Positions 11,190 through 20,098 of a DNA stretch of 64,000 nucleotides are shown one piece after another. The DNA is from Nostoc sp. TCL240-02 (GTDB taxonomy: Bacteria > Cyanobacteriota > Cyanobacteriia > Cyanobacteriales > Nostocaceae). Below the pieces are notes generated by a model. The model made no database searches, had not been told where the DNA came from, and saw only the letters and a program-made list of their open reading frames with translations. A program made the position numbers and the translations under genes. Position 1 is the first letter of the stretch. Every line of letters begins with the position of its first letter. Location: positions 682,501-746,500 of the forward strand of contig NZ_CP040094.1 in NCBI RefSeq assembly GCF_013343235.1, in the 5' to 3' direction.

Positions 11190-12582
11190 TCTCAACCAGA
11201 ACAAAATATTTTTTCTCAACTTTAAACTGCTAAAAATTATAACGAAACTAACCCAGTAGTGTCCTTAAAAACAAAACTTGGAAAATTTTTGGTGAAAAGC
11301 CCCTCAATATGTGTATAATTCTGACCACTTATTGAAACTGTACTGTATTTATTATTTCCTAGTATCATAAGTGACCTGGGGGGTTCTGAGATGTATAAAA
11401 TTTAATATCTTCCTTCGGGGATAATATAAAAAATAATTCAGACTATCAGTATTCATCTATGGTGTGTGCTGTATTTAACCATTTATTTAATGTGCTATAA
11501 TATACAGGCTATTGTCTGCACTGTTGTTCAAGGTTAATTCTGTTTTCTCAAGCTCTTTGCTTTACACTTCTATAGTCTGATATGAAATCGCTACTTCTGT
11601 GAGTTTACTGGCCAGAAAGGGCTTTATAAACATACAAATAAAAATTCATAATATATATGGGAAAATTTCAATTTTATAAAGTTTTTGTTTAAGTATATTT
11701 TCTGTAAATGAATTTTTGATGAAGTGTGCCGATAAATTTGCAACACCCTTTTCTCGTGGTATTCTAGTAAGTGATTATATGTAACAATAAATTTTGAGTA
11801 AAGCTCTAGTTAAAATTACATATAATTAAGAACAATCTAAACAAGCCTAAGACTAAATGTAAAACATCTCAAATCTGCTTAAATTAACGTAAGCTGCGAG
11901 TTAATCGCCAAACGCTAGTTTACATTAGCCGTTAGTCTCGTGAAAAACTCCCTTTGGACATTAAGTAAAATCCCCACAGACCAGTAAAGCACATTACTTG
12001 AGACTGATTCATCTCTCTATTTTCCGCAGCCAAGCAGACTTCTATTACTCATTGTGTTCCTATGTCCAAAAAGACTACGTATACACACCAAAGCTGAGTA
12101 CAAGTTTTTATTAGTCGGCTTAGTTACCAGCCGAGGTTAGAGATATGTATGTAAGCTTGGAGACTGACGAAGCCCTCAATTTTAGCATATCTGCATCACC
12201 TATGACATAGATGTTGCGATCACACTACAAAGTACTCTGGAAGCATAGCTGGCTGATACGGAAGCCTTCTGCAATTCACAGTTGGGTAAAGCCAAACTGG
12301 AAATACAACTATAAGCAACTTGACTCCGACAATACCGGATGCTGCAATAATATAGCAACCGTTTTACAAGCTGTATAGTATTTAGCTGCTAACTCTTGGA
12401 CACAGCTTTCGATGATCATTTTGATATCAGTCCCTTTAAAATAGCCTTCTTAATGTTGTTGTCTATTTTATGAAGTGGAAGTCGAATTGCACAGAAAGTA
12501 TGACCGAAATCAGAAACGTCCAAAACAATAGGCTGTTTACTGGCCGGTTCATACCTACTATCTCGATTGAGGGAAATGTACG
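11190..12582. other. 1.4-kb gene-poor region
   Basis: No open frame of 60 codons or more with plausible composition. The only coding-like trace is at 12145-12378: an ATG-initiated frame of 21 codons closed by TAG, followed without a gap by an in-frame ATG and 55 more codons. A small stem TCGGCT/AGCCGA lies at about 12115-12134. I see no tRNA or CRISPR repeats. Confidence 0.5.
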
Positions 12583-12966
12583 ATGAAATCTATATTGGAA
12601 ATTTCAAACGTTAAAATAATTCCCTATATTATATTGTTTGTCAGTATTTTATTTAGTATTTCTGGGCAATTGCTCATGAAATATACCATGAGCCATACGG
12701 ATGAGGGAATATTGGATTGGGTATTTCTTCAAAAATTAGTATTAGCTGTTAGTGTTTATTGCTTGGGAATAGTCAATTGGATACTGGCTTTGCGATCGGT
12801 AAAATTGAGTATTGCTTATCCACTGACTAGTTTAAATTATGTCGGAATACTTTTCGGCTCACACTACTTTTTTAATGAGGTGATTACACTAACTAGAATT
12901 GCAGGAGTAATCACTATTTTTCTAGGTATTCTTTTAGTTGTTATCCCCCTTAAAAAGTCTATATAA
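12583..12966 (+). CDS. SMR/EamA-type small transporter subunit 1 (ArnE/F-like)
   Basis: A 127-aa protein with four membrane helices (about 12-30, 45-66, 72-92, 98-120), matching the small multidrug resistance fold. The motif ISGQLLMKYTMS early and LSIAYPLTSLNYVGILFGSHYFFNE later are typical of the SMR-related halves that flip polyprenyl-phosphate sugars (ArnE/ArnF). A GAGGGAA ribosome site precedes ATG. The gene is followed after 38 bp by a second such subunit, so a heterodimer is likely. The transport substrate is an inference from the glycosyltransferase two genes downstream. Confidence 0.8.
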   Translation: MKSILEISNVKIIPYIILFVSILFSISGQLLMKYTMSHTDEGILDWVFLQKLVLAVSVYCLGIVNWILALRSVKLSIAYPLTSLNYVGILFGSHYFFNEVITLTRIAGVITIFLGILLVVIPLKKSI

Positions 12967-13004
12967 ATTTTATCTATAGTAAATTCTACGAAAACGATTG
13001 AAAA

Positions 13005-13361
13005 ATGAACATTATTACTTGGCTGCTTTTAATGATTGTAGTTTTATTCGGAACCACAGCTAACGTATCCCTAAAATATGGACTTTATGTTTCTAACCCT
13101 ACTAAGGGAGCTAGCCCATCTATTATAAATCTTTTATTGTCTCGGTATTTTTTAATCTGGTTTGTCTGCTATACATTTATGACTATATTGTGGCTCTATG
13201 TATTGCGAACAGTTCCTTTAAGTCAAGCATTTCCAGTTCTAGGACTAATGTATGCACTAATACCGATTGCTTCTCACTATCTTTTAAAAGAGCAGGTTGT
13301 ATTGAGTCAATGGATAGGAATATCAATTATTATAACTGGTGTAATTCTGGTTGTGAACTGA
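13005..13361 (+). CDS. SMR/EamA-type small transporter subunit 2 (ArnE/F-like)
   Basis: A 118-aa four-helix protein (about 3-22, 45-65, 70-90, 96-117). It shares the SMR pattern: TTANVSLKYGLYVS in helix 1 and VPLSQAFPVLGLMYALIPIASHYLLKEQV in helices 3-4. It differs clearly from the preceding subunit, as heterodimeric ArnE/ArnF partners do. The ribosome site is weak. It probably shares one transcript with 12583-15630. Confidence 0.8.
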   Translation: MNIITWLLLMIVVLFGTTANVSLKYGLYVSNPTKGASPSIINLLLSRYFLIWFVCYTFMTILWLYVLRTVPLSQAFPVLGLMYALIPIASHYLLKEQVVLSQWIGISIIITGVILVVN

Positions 13362-13455
13362 TAGCTTAAAAAGCAACTATTGAGTTTGTTAATAATTTAA
13401 GAGTCTGTGAAGTAAGATATCAAAAATCTCGCTACAAAAATCTAAATAAAATTTT

Positions 13456-14760
13456 ATGAATATAGGAATTATTGGCGGAGGCATAACTGGTCTAGTATTA
13501 GCCCAACGTCTTGCACATCAAGGACATATAGTAACTGTCTTTGATAGTAACAAACAGCTTGGTGGGCTGACCACCTATCATGATTATGGGTTGTTTACTT
13601 GGGATCGCTTTTATCACGTTATCCTACCTTCTGATACTCATTTAATAAATTTTATTAGAGATATTGGTCTTGGAGACAAGCTGCGTTGGCATCGAAGTCT
13701 AACAGGATTCTATGACAATAAGAAATTTTATTCTATCAGTAATACTATAGAATTTCTCCGTTTTCCTCTATTTGGACTTATAGGTAAAATTAGATTAGCC
13801 TTTACTCTCCTCTATGGTTCGCGCCTTAATAATTGGCGGCGCTTAGAGAAAATTTTGGTGGAAGATTGGCTATTAAAACTCGGTGGTAAAAGCACATACG
13901 AAAAGCTTTGGAAACCTTTACTTCTATCTAAACTAGGAGAAAACTATAAGAGAATATCAGCAGTTTTTATTTGGGCTTATATCAAACGGCTATTTTCAGC
14001 GCGTGATTCTTCATTGAATAAAGAACAACTTGGTTATGTTTCAGGCGGTTACAAAACTGTTTTTGACCATATAGAAAAATTAATTTACGCGGCTGGAGGT
14101 CATATTCGCACAGGAGTTGCAGTAGAATATATCGCACCTGATTCAGGGGGTGGAATGTGGGTAGAATTTCAGGGAAAAAAGGAACATTTTGATAAAGTTA
14201 TTTTTACTGGCCCAGTTAATATTTTGCAACAGGTTGCTGCTGATGAACTAGTGAAAGTTTCAGATACTGGTGAAACAGTAGAATACCTGGGTGTAATTTG
14301 CATGGTATTAATTACTCGCAAGGCTTTAGTTCCTTATTACGTAGTAAATATCGCTGATAGAACTATTCCTTTTACCGGAGTCATTGGTATGAGCAATTTA
14401 GTTTCTTTGCAAGAAACAGCAGGATATCACATGACATTTCTACCAAAATATATTCTTTCTACTGACCCATTGTTAAAACAACCAGATGAGGAATTGCGGC
14501 AGATATTTTTCCAGGGTATACGTTTGATGTTTCCAGAACTCAAGTCAGACGACATTGTAGCAGCACACATAAATCGAGCTATTAAAGTCCAGCCATTACA
14601 AGTTCTAAATTATTCCAGCCTTGTTCCCCAAGTGAGCACCGAAAATAATGATTTTTTCGTCGTCAATACCTCACAGTTGGTCAATGATAGCGTCAACAAT
14701 AATGCAGTTGTGAGACAGGTCGATGAATTTCTTAAGAAATCAACATTGCTAAATTCTTGA
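13456..14760 (+). CDS. FAD-dependent amine-oxidase-fold oxidoreductase
   Basis: A 434-aa protein with an N-terminal dinucleotide-binding GIIGGGITGLVLAQRLA (4-20), then an acidic residue ending the second strand (VFDS). This is the Rossmann start of the protoporphyrinogen-oxidase/UDP-galactopyranose-mutase-like family. The central region (WKPLLLSKLGENYKRISAVF, LGYVSGGYKTVFDHIE) resembles members found in glycan and lipid-sugar clusters. The substrate is unknown. It may oxidise, reduce or rearrange the lipid-linked sugar handled by the neighbouring glycosyltransferase; that role is inferred from position only. Confidence 0.8.
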   Translation: MNIGIIGGGITGLVLAQRLAHQGHIVTVFDSNKQLGGLTTYHDYGLFTWDRFYHVILPSDTHLINFIRDIGLGDKLRWHRSLTGFYDNKKFYSISNTIEFLRFPLFGLIGKIRLAFTLLYGSRLNNWRRLEKILVEDWLLKLGGKSTYEKLWKPLLLSKLGENYKRISAVFIWAYIKRLFSARDSSLNKEQLGYVSGGYKTVFDHIEKLIYAAGGHIRTGVAVEYIAPDSGGGMWVEFQGKKEHFDKVIFTGPVNILQQVAADELVKVSDTGETVEYLGVICMVLITRKALVPYYVVNIADRTIPFTGVIGMSNLVSLQETAGYHMTFLPKYILSTDPLLKQPDEELRQIFFQGIRLMFPELKSDDIVAAHINRAIKVQPLQVLNYSSLVPQVSTENNDFFVVNTSQLVNDSVNNNAVVRQVDEFLKKSTLLNS

Positions 14761-14805
14761 AATTTGATTAATTGGATTTTATTTTAAAAATCACAGGAGA
14801 TATTT

Positions 14806-15630
14806 ATGAGTCTTTTTGTTCTTTTACCCGCCTACAACGAGCAAGAATCAATTCGCCCCTTATTCAAAAGGTTTCAGACATTGCAGAAAATCTCTAATAT
14901 GGAGATAAAACTGATTCTTGTTGATGATGGTAGCAGTGATGCAACTGCTCAGACTGCTTTAGAAGAATCGGAATCACTAGGGGTATTACTTAAATTAGTT
15001 CAGCATTCTAAGAATGGTGGTTTAGGTGAAGCAATTAAAACAGGTTTCAGGACTTTTTTAGAAATTTCTCAAGAAGGCGATTTTTTAGCCGCAATGGATT
15101 GCGACGACACTCAACCACCAGAACTATTAATAAAGATGTATGAAACTATGATAGCTGGTAGCTATGATATTGCGATCGCATCTAGATATCGCAAAGGCTC
15201 TAAAGTCATAGGTTTATCAAAATTCAGAGAGATAATGAGTTATGGAGCTAGCTGGCTGTTTAGAATTGCAGCCCGTGTACCAGGTGTAAGAGACTATACT
15301 TGTGGTTACAGGCTGTATAACCGTAATTTTGTTAGTAAACTGGATATGTATTATGGCGACAATCTATTTACTGAAAGTGGATTTGCTTGCATGATAGATT
15401 TACTACTAAAAGCCAAAGTACTCAGACCAAAAATCGCAGAAGTTCCAATGGTTTTGAGATATGACCAAAAGCCAACTGCGAGTAAAATGAAAATTTTGAA
15501 AACTATAATTCGAACATTAAAGGTTCTGTATAAGAATCTAACATCCACAGCACAAACTTCCAATTTAAATCAGACTTTCAATGAGCGAGAAACAGCTAGA
15601 ATTCCACTCAAAATGGCAAATCGTAAATAA
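14806..15630 (+). CDS. glycosyltransferase family 2, dolichyl/polyprenyl-phosphate sugar synthase type
   Basis: A 274-aa GT-A enzyme. It opens with LLPAYNEQES (6-15), has the nucleotide-binding LVDDGSSDA (38-46), the metal-binding DCDD (98-101) and the acceptor-loop RDYTCGYRLYNR (162-173) of DPM1/ArnC-like synthases. No C-terminal membrane helices are visible, so it is DPM1-like, not ArnC-like. The expected reaction is transfer of a sugar from a nucleotide donor to polyprenyl phosphate. A strong AGGAG lies 7 bp before ATG. It is the last gene of the SMR/SMR/FAD/GT2 cluster. Confidence 0.88.
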   Translation: MSLFVLLPAYNEQESIRPLFKRFQTLQKISNMEIKLILVDDGSSDATAQTALEESESLGVLLKLVQHSKNGGLGEAIKTGFRTFLEISQEGDFLAAMDCDDTQPPELLIKMYETMIAGSYDIAIASRYRKGSKVIGLSKFREIMSYGASWLFRIAARVPGVRDYTCGYRLYNRNFVSKLDMYYGDNLFTESGFACMIDLLLKAKVLRPKIAEVPMVLRYDQKPTASKMKILKTIIRTLKVLYKNLTSTAQTSNLNQTFNERETARIPLKMANRK

Positions 15631-15815
15631 ACTTGAGAGCGGGAGTCTAGATTAAATTAAGCGTTTGTAGAAAACAAAATTACCTATTTAATAGGAGTTA
15701 GTCGTCGGGAAATTTCTTTGTTATTACCATTAAAGCATTTCCTCGCTCATGACTTCCTTGGTTGAGAAGAGTACTAGTTAAATACATATAGGTGCATCTC
15801 ATTTTTATCAAAACA

Positions 15816-15862
15816 GAATTTAGGAGTCAGAATCGGCATAGCCCACTCTGACTCCTAAATTC
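15816..15862. repeat. 16-bp inverted repeat hairpin
   Basis: A perfect 16-bp inverted repeat (15816-15831 with 15847-15862) has a 15-nt loop containing GGCATAGCCC. The arm core TTTAGGAGTCAGA is a common Nostoc intergenic word; a similar version ending in CATAGCCCATTCTGAC lies at about 38277-38300. It is 186 bp after the glycosyltransferase stop. Confidence 0.8.
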
Positions 15863-15890
15863 TTCTTCAAAGCATCCTCAAGGGTGCGAA

Positions 15891-15934
15891 TTTTCAAAAT
15901 CTCAGCCCGCAAAGGCGGGCTGAGATTTTGAAAA
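15891..15934. terminator. perfect 20-bp stem, 4-nt loop hairpin
   Basis: Arms 15891-15910 and 15915-15934 are perfectly complementary around the loop AAAG. The GC-rich top CAGCCCGC/GCGGGCTG and A/T-rich base give a bidirectional rho-independent terminator shape. It is one of the strongest hairpins in the window. It may end the glycosyltransferase cluster or belong to a repeat family. Confidence 0.7.
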
Positions 15935-15950
15935 GCTTTTCGAATGAGGG

Positions 15951-16050
15951 TTAGCAATACTTCTTTGTTAAGCACTTTTAACTCGGCATCGGCTTTGGGG
16001 TAAAGGGTAATCAGTAGAAGGTTTTTCCTTTAATCGAGAAGTATTGCTAA
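15951..16050. mobile_element. candidate MITE with 14-bp terminal inverted repeats
   Basis: The 100-bp segment begins TTAGCAATACTTCT and ends with its exact reverse complement AGAAGTATTGCTAA. The interior has no coding capacity. This is the form of a miniature inverted-repeat transposable element. A target-site duplication is not convincing (GGG and GG flank it), so it could instead be a regulatory or transcribed cruciform upstream of tldD. Confidence 0.45.
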
Positions 16051-16176
16051 GGTTAGGGAAATCCACACTACTTTTCAAAGGATTGGTCAAGATGGTAGTT
16101 GAGTAAATTTGCTAGAGTGAACACACCAGGATTTTTCAGTCAAATCTCTGAATTACGCCAGCAGACGAGGCTACCC

Positions 16177-17649
16177 ATGCTTACAAGTACGCTACTTCTC
16201 TCGAATCAACTTCCCACCTTACAATATTCCTCCACACCAGAGCGTTTCGATGAAACCTGGGAGGCCCCCCTGGCTACTCTCTTGGGATTAGGACGCGCTG
16301 CGGGCGCTGACTTCATCGAATTATTTTTAGAGCGTCGCAACTATATTAGTTGTCTTGCAGAAGACGATTCCATTACAAGTATTTCACCCAGTCTGTCCAC
16401 AGGCGCGGGAGTCAGAGTATTTCGTGGCAAAGCCGATTGCTACGTCAGCACCAATGACCTTTCGTTTTCCGGTTTGAAAGCAGCTTTAGAAAAAGGTCTT
16501 TCTATCTTGGGATTGCAATTACCCACTGCTAAAGCTTTCATCCCAGAAATTAACCTGGAACTACTGAGAGATTACGCCACCAAGAGAGGTAAGGATGCAT
16601 GGCTACCAGTGTGTAGCTCTATCCGCGAAATGGGAGAAGTCCTCCTTGATGGAACTGCTCACCTGAAGCAAAAAGCTAGCCACATCCAATCGCGCCGTGC
16701 TACCTATTTTCGCGATTGGCAAGAAGTCTTAATTGCCGCCAGTGACGGAACTTTTGCCCGTGATATTCGCCTCACCCAATCGGTAGGATTTAACTTATTG
16801 TGTGCTGATGGTGCTAATCGTACCTCAATTGGCGATCGCGCGGGTAATACTAGCGATGCCAATTTCTTGAGAACTTGGGATTCTCAACAAGCCGCCGAAA
16901 AAATAGCAGAATCTGCCGGCAAAATGCTCTACGCCGATTACGTAGAATCGGGTACTTACCCGATTATTATGGCCAATCACTTTGGCGGCGTAATCTTCCA
17001 CGAAGCTTGCGGACACTTGCTAGAAACGACTCAAATTGAACGCAATACTACTCCTTTTGCTGACAAAAAAGGCGAAAAAATTGCCCATGAAAGTTTAACA
17101 GCCTGGGATGAAGGGCGTTCTGAAAATGCCTTCGGGACAATTGACATGGATGACGAAGGTATGCCTGCTCAAAGAACCTTATTAATTGAAAAAGGCGTTC
17201 TCAAAAACTTCTTAGCAGATAGAACAGGTTCTGCACGTACCGGACACCCCAGAACTGGAAGCGGCCGCCGCCAAAATTACACTTTTGCTGCTGCTAGCCG
17301 GATGCGTAATACTTATATTGATTCTGGCGAATATAGCAATGATGATTTGTTTGCCTCTGTTGATAAAGGCATTTACTGCAAAAAGATGGGTGGCGGCAGC
17401 GTTGGTGCTACAGGCCAATTTAACTTTAGTGTTGATGAAGCTTATTTGATTGAAAATGGCAAAATCACTAAGCCGCTAAAGGGAGCAATTTTAATTGGTG
17501 AAGCTAAGGAAATTATGAATAAAATTTCTATGTGTTCCCAAGATTTGGAAATTGCGCCAGGTTTTTGTGGCTCTGTCAGTGGCAGTATTTACACCACAGT
17601 CGGACAACCCCACATCAAGGTTGATTCTATTACTGTCGGTGGACGATAA
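16177..17649 (+). CDS. tldD: TldD metalloprotease subunit
   Basis: TldD/PmbA family zinc protease subunit, about 490 aa from ATG 16177. The active-site HEACGH (275-280) carries two zinc-binding His and the catalytic Glu. [19 protein letters not shown] and [21 protein letters not shown] are further family blocks. The partner TldE follows, and the two should form a heterodimer that proteolyses small peptides such as modified-peptide precursors or antitoxins. A TTG 26 codons upstream is in frame, but the ATG gives the usual family length. Confidence 0.93.
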   Translation: MLTSTLLLSNQLPTLQYSSTPERFDETWEAPLATLLGLGRAAGADFIELFLERRNYISCLAEDDSITSISPSLSTGAGVRVFRGKADCYVSTNDLSFSGLKAALEKGLSILGLQLPTAKAFIPEINLELLRDYATKRGKDAWLPVCSSIREMGEVLLDGTAHLKQKASHIQSRRATYFRDWQEVLIAASDGTFARDIRLTQSVGFNLLCADGANRTSIGDRAGNTSDANFLRTWDSQQAAEKIAESAGKMLYADYVESGTYPIIMANHFGGVIFHEACGHLLETTQIERNTTPFADKKGEKIAHESLTAWDEGRSENAFGTIDMDDEGMPAQRTLLIEKGVLKNFLADRTGSARTGHPRTGSGRRQNYTFAAASRMRNTYIDSGEYSNDDLFASVDKGIYCKKMGGGSVGATGQFNFSVDEAYLIENGKITKPLKGAILIGEAKEIMNKISMCSQDLEIAPGFCGSVSGSIYTTVGQPHIKVDSITVGGR

Positions 17650-17653
17650 GCTG

Positions 17654-17680
17654 ATGAACTCGTTCCCAGGTTCTACCTGG
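17654..17680. repeat. short palindromic repeat between tldD and tldE
   Basis: CCAGGTTCTACCTGG within the context CTCGTTCCCAGG...TGGAAACG is a small hairpin of a type dispersed in Nostoc intergenic DNA. It lies just after the tldD stop. It may attenuate but probably does not separate tldD and tldE transcription. Confidence 0.5.
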
Positions 17681-17787
17681 AAACGTCTTCTTCGTGCCAC
17701 TTATTTTATTTAGGAAGCAGAAGCCCTCCGATATTACACTCCCAGACTGAAGTAGGGAGCGAGAAAATCCAAAATCAAAAATTGACT

Positions 17788-19128
17788 ATGCCAAATATCA
17801 CTGAAATTGCCAACTCTGCCAAGGAAAATGCTGAGAAGCTTGGTATTAAAAAATTTGACATTTATGGCTCAACAGTAGATGATACTAACGTTCAAGTCGA
17901 CCAAGGTGAGCCAAAACAAGTCAAAGCTTCAAATCGCTCTGGTGTTACTGTTCGTGTCTGGAATGAAGATAATACAATGGGTGTTACCAGCACCACAGAT
18001 GTAGATTCCAAAGGACTGGAATTAGCTTTGAAAACTGCCTACGAAGCCAGTTTTTTTGGTGTTAAAGAAAATGTTCCTGATTTTAGTCCCGAAGCTACTG
18101 CCCCTATTCCAAATAAACATCAAGATAAAATACCCCAAGCACCTGTAGCTGAACTTATAGAAAGATTGTTGGTAGCTGAAAAACAATTACTGGCAGCCCA
18201 TCCTGCAATTAAAGGTGTTCCTTATAATGGATTATCGCAAAGAGATATTGACAGGTTTTATCTAAATAGTGACGGTGCAGTCAGAACTGAATCTCATTCA
18301 TTAGCATCAGTTTATCTTTACAGCAAAACTGAAGAAGAAGGAAAAAAACCACGCAGTGCGGGTGCTTTCAGAATCAATCAAAGTTTAAATAATTTAGACA
18401 TCAATGGTTGCATCAAAGAAACCGCCGATAAAACTATCAGCCACTTGAACTATGAAAAAATCAAGACTGGTAAATATCGAGTTGTTTTCTCGGCGGAAGC
18501 TTTCTTAAGTCTGTTGGGTGCTTTTTCTAACTTGTTTAACGCCCAAAGTATTTTGGATAATCAAAGCCTCTCCACTCCTGAAGATTTAGGTAAGCAAATT
18601 GCTTCTCCTCTGCTTTCAGTTTTTGACGATGCACTGCATCCGGCTAACGTAGGCGCAGAAACTTTTGATGGTGAAGGAACTCCGACTCGTCAGATTTCGC
18701 TAATTGAAAATGGCGTTTTAACGAGCTTTCTCCACAGTGCAGGCACTGCCAAAAGATTGAATGCTCAACCCACAGGTAATGCTAATATTGGCGCAAAAGT
18801 TAGCGTTAGTCCGAATTTTTATCACGTTTTTACAACAGCAACTCCTGAACAAGAGTTAAGTTTAGAAACTGCGGAAAATGTGATTTTTATCGATGATTTA
18901 CAAGCTCTCCATGCTGGAGTTAAATCTTTACAAGGTTCCTTTTCTCTGCCGTTTGATGGTTGGCTAGTTAATAAGGGTGTCAAAACGAGTATTGAGTCTG
19001 CAACTGTTGCTGGCGATTTCTTAGAACTCTTAAAGTCAATTATTTATGTAGAAAAAGAGGCAGAGTTAACACCAGGGGGAGTTTGCCCGAAAATATGGGT
19101 TAATGAACTTTCAATTACTGGTGAATAA
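17788..19128 (+). CDS. tldE: TldE (PmbA) metalloprotease partner subunit
   Basis: A 446-aa TldE/PmbA-type partner that lacks the HExxxH motif of TldD, as expected. Family blocks include FDIYGSTVDDTNVQVDQGE (about 23-41), GVTVRVWNEDNTMGV (about 52-66), TFDGEGTPTRQISLIENGVL (about 291-310) and the C-terminal GVCPKIWVNELSITGE-type ending. The start is ATG at 17788; the TTG two codons upstream is unlikely. It works with TldD encoded 138 bp upstream. Confidence 0.92.
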   Translation: MPNITEIANSAKENAEKLGIKKFDIYGSTVDDTNVQVDQGEPKQVKASNRSGVTVRVWNEDNTMGVTSTTDVDSKGLELALKTAYEASFFGVKENVPDFSPEATAPIPNKHQDKIPQAPVAELIERLLVAEKQLLAAHPAIKGVPYNGLSQRDIDRFYLNSDGAVRTESHSLASVYLYSKTEEEGKKPRSAGAFRINQSLNNLDINGCIKETADKTISHLNYEKIKTGKYRVVFSAEAFLSLLGAFSNLFNAQSILDNQSLSTPEDLGKQIASPLLSVFDDALHPANVGAETFDGEGTPTRQISLIENGVLTSFLHSAGTAKRLNAQPTGNANIGAKVSVSPNFYHVFTTATPEQELSLETAENVIFIDDLQALHAGVKSLQGSFSLPFDGWLVNKGVKTSIESATVAGDFLELLKSIIYVEKEAELTPGGVCPKIWVNELSITGE

Positions 19129-19198
19129 AACTTAGTAAGTGCAGAGTTAGGAGTTTAATTTAACTCTTAACTCATCACTTTGAAATCATGACTCACCA

Positions 19199-19639
19199 TT
19201 AATATTCACCACCGACACTAATGGCAGTATTGAATACATCGGCACCGCTTAGATCAATATTAGCCAAAACCGCGCCATCTACGTCACTATTATATAAACG
19301 GGAATTACTCAAATTCACGTTAGTGAGATTAGCATTATTTAAGATAGTATCGCTGACAAATGCTTGTGTGAGATTAGCAGACTTCAAATTGGCACCAGTT
19401 AAATCAGCGCCTTCCAAATTAGCACCTTCAAGATTAGCTCCTTTTAAATTTGCATTTCTCAGGTCAACACCTATCAAATGAGCGCCTTTGAGGTTTGCTC
19501 CTGCTAAATTACACCCCAAACATTCTCTAGTTTCCAGCAAGCGCTTGACAGGGGCGGAGTTTTCTGCCTTGACGGGAATAGGCGCAACTAAAGATAACGT
19601 GCTGAGTAAGGCTGCTGCCGTCAAAAAAATTCGTTTCAT
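19199..19639 (-). CDS. secreted pentapeptide-repeat protein
   Basis: A 146-aa protein. An N-terminal signal peptide (MKRIFLTAAALLSTLSLVAPIP, cleavage after VKA) is followed by about 17 A(N/D)LxX repeats from residue 45 on, forming a right-handed quadrilateral helix. A CxxC (ECLGCNL) sits at the helix start. ATG at 19639 has GGGAGGT 8 bp before it and is preferred over an ATG five codons upstream. It is probably periplasmic or thylakoid-luminal; such proteins are abundant in cyanobacteria and mostly without known function. Confidence 0.88.
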   Translation of the reverse strand: MKRIFLTAAALLSTLSLVAPIPVKAENSAPVKRLLETRECLGCNLAGANLKGAHLIGVDLRNANLKGANLEGANLEGADLTGANLKSANLTQAFVSDTILNNANLTNVNLSNSRLYNSDVDGAVLANIDLSGADVFNTAISVGGEY

Positions 19640-20098
19640 ATTTACCTCCCACACTTCTAGAAGTCATTCAATTTTTAACTTCTACGATACCAGTGTGCCA
19701 AGATTACAGAATTCTGTACTCATACGATCGGAGGAATATATAATTTCTATGAGATTAGATATTCTTCTGAAAATTAGTCCGATAGGATTAAAATTAAAAG
19801 TTTTTTAGCAGATATTACAAATCCTTTGACGAGTAGATAAATTCTTCAATTTCTCTTCTTTCCTTCTTCCTTCGCGTTCTTTGCGCCCTTAGCGGTACGT
19901 TCTCTTATCTCTCAAATTTAATTTGACGGTTGGAGAGACGCGATAAATCGCCGTCTCTACAGGGAATTTATCCGTCAATTAGTTCTTGACAGAGTACTAA
20001 GCTGTTCCACATTTAAATTGTATATACTGGGCGTTTTTTAGCTTAGTCCCATTATTGATTTGGGTATCAGCTTCCTTGGCTCGTAATTGAAGACTTGT
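19640..20098. repeat. repeat-bearing intergenic region
   Basis: The region holds a GCGTTCTTTGCGCCCTTAGC-type dispersed word at about 19872, an imperfect copy of the GAGACGCGATTAATCG palindrome at 19935-19957, and an enclosing inverted pair TTGACGG (19923-19929)/CCGTCAA (19972-19978). The nested inverted repeats could fold as one long stem. No gene is seen. Confidence 0.6.
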
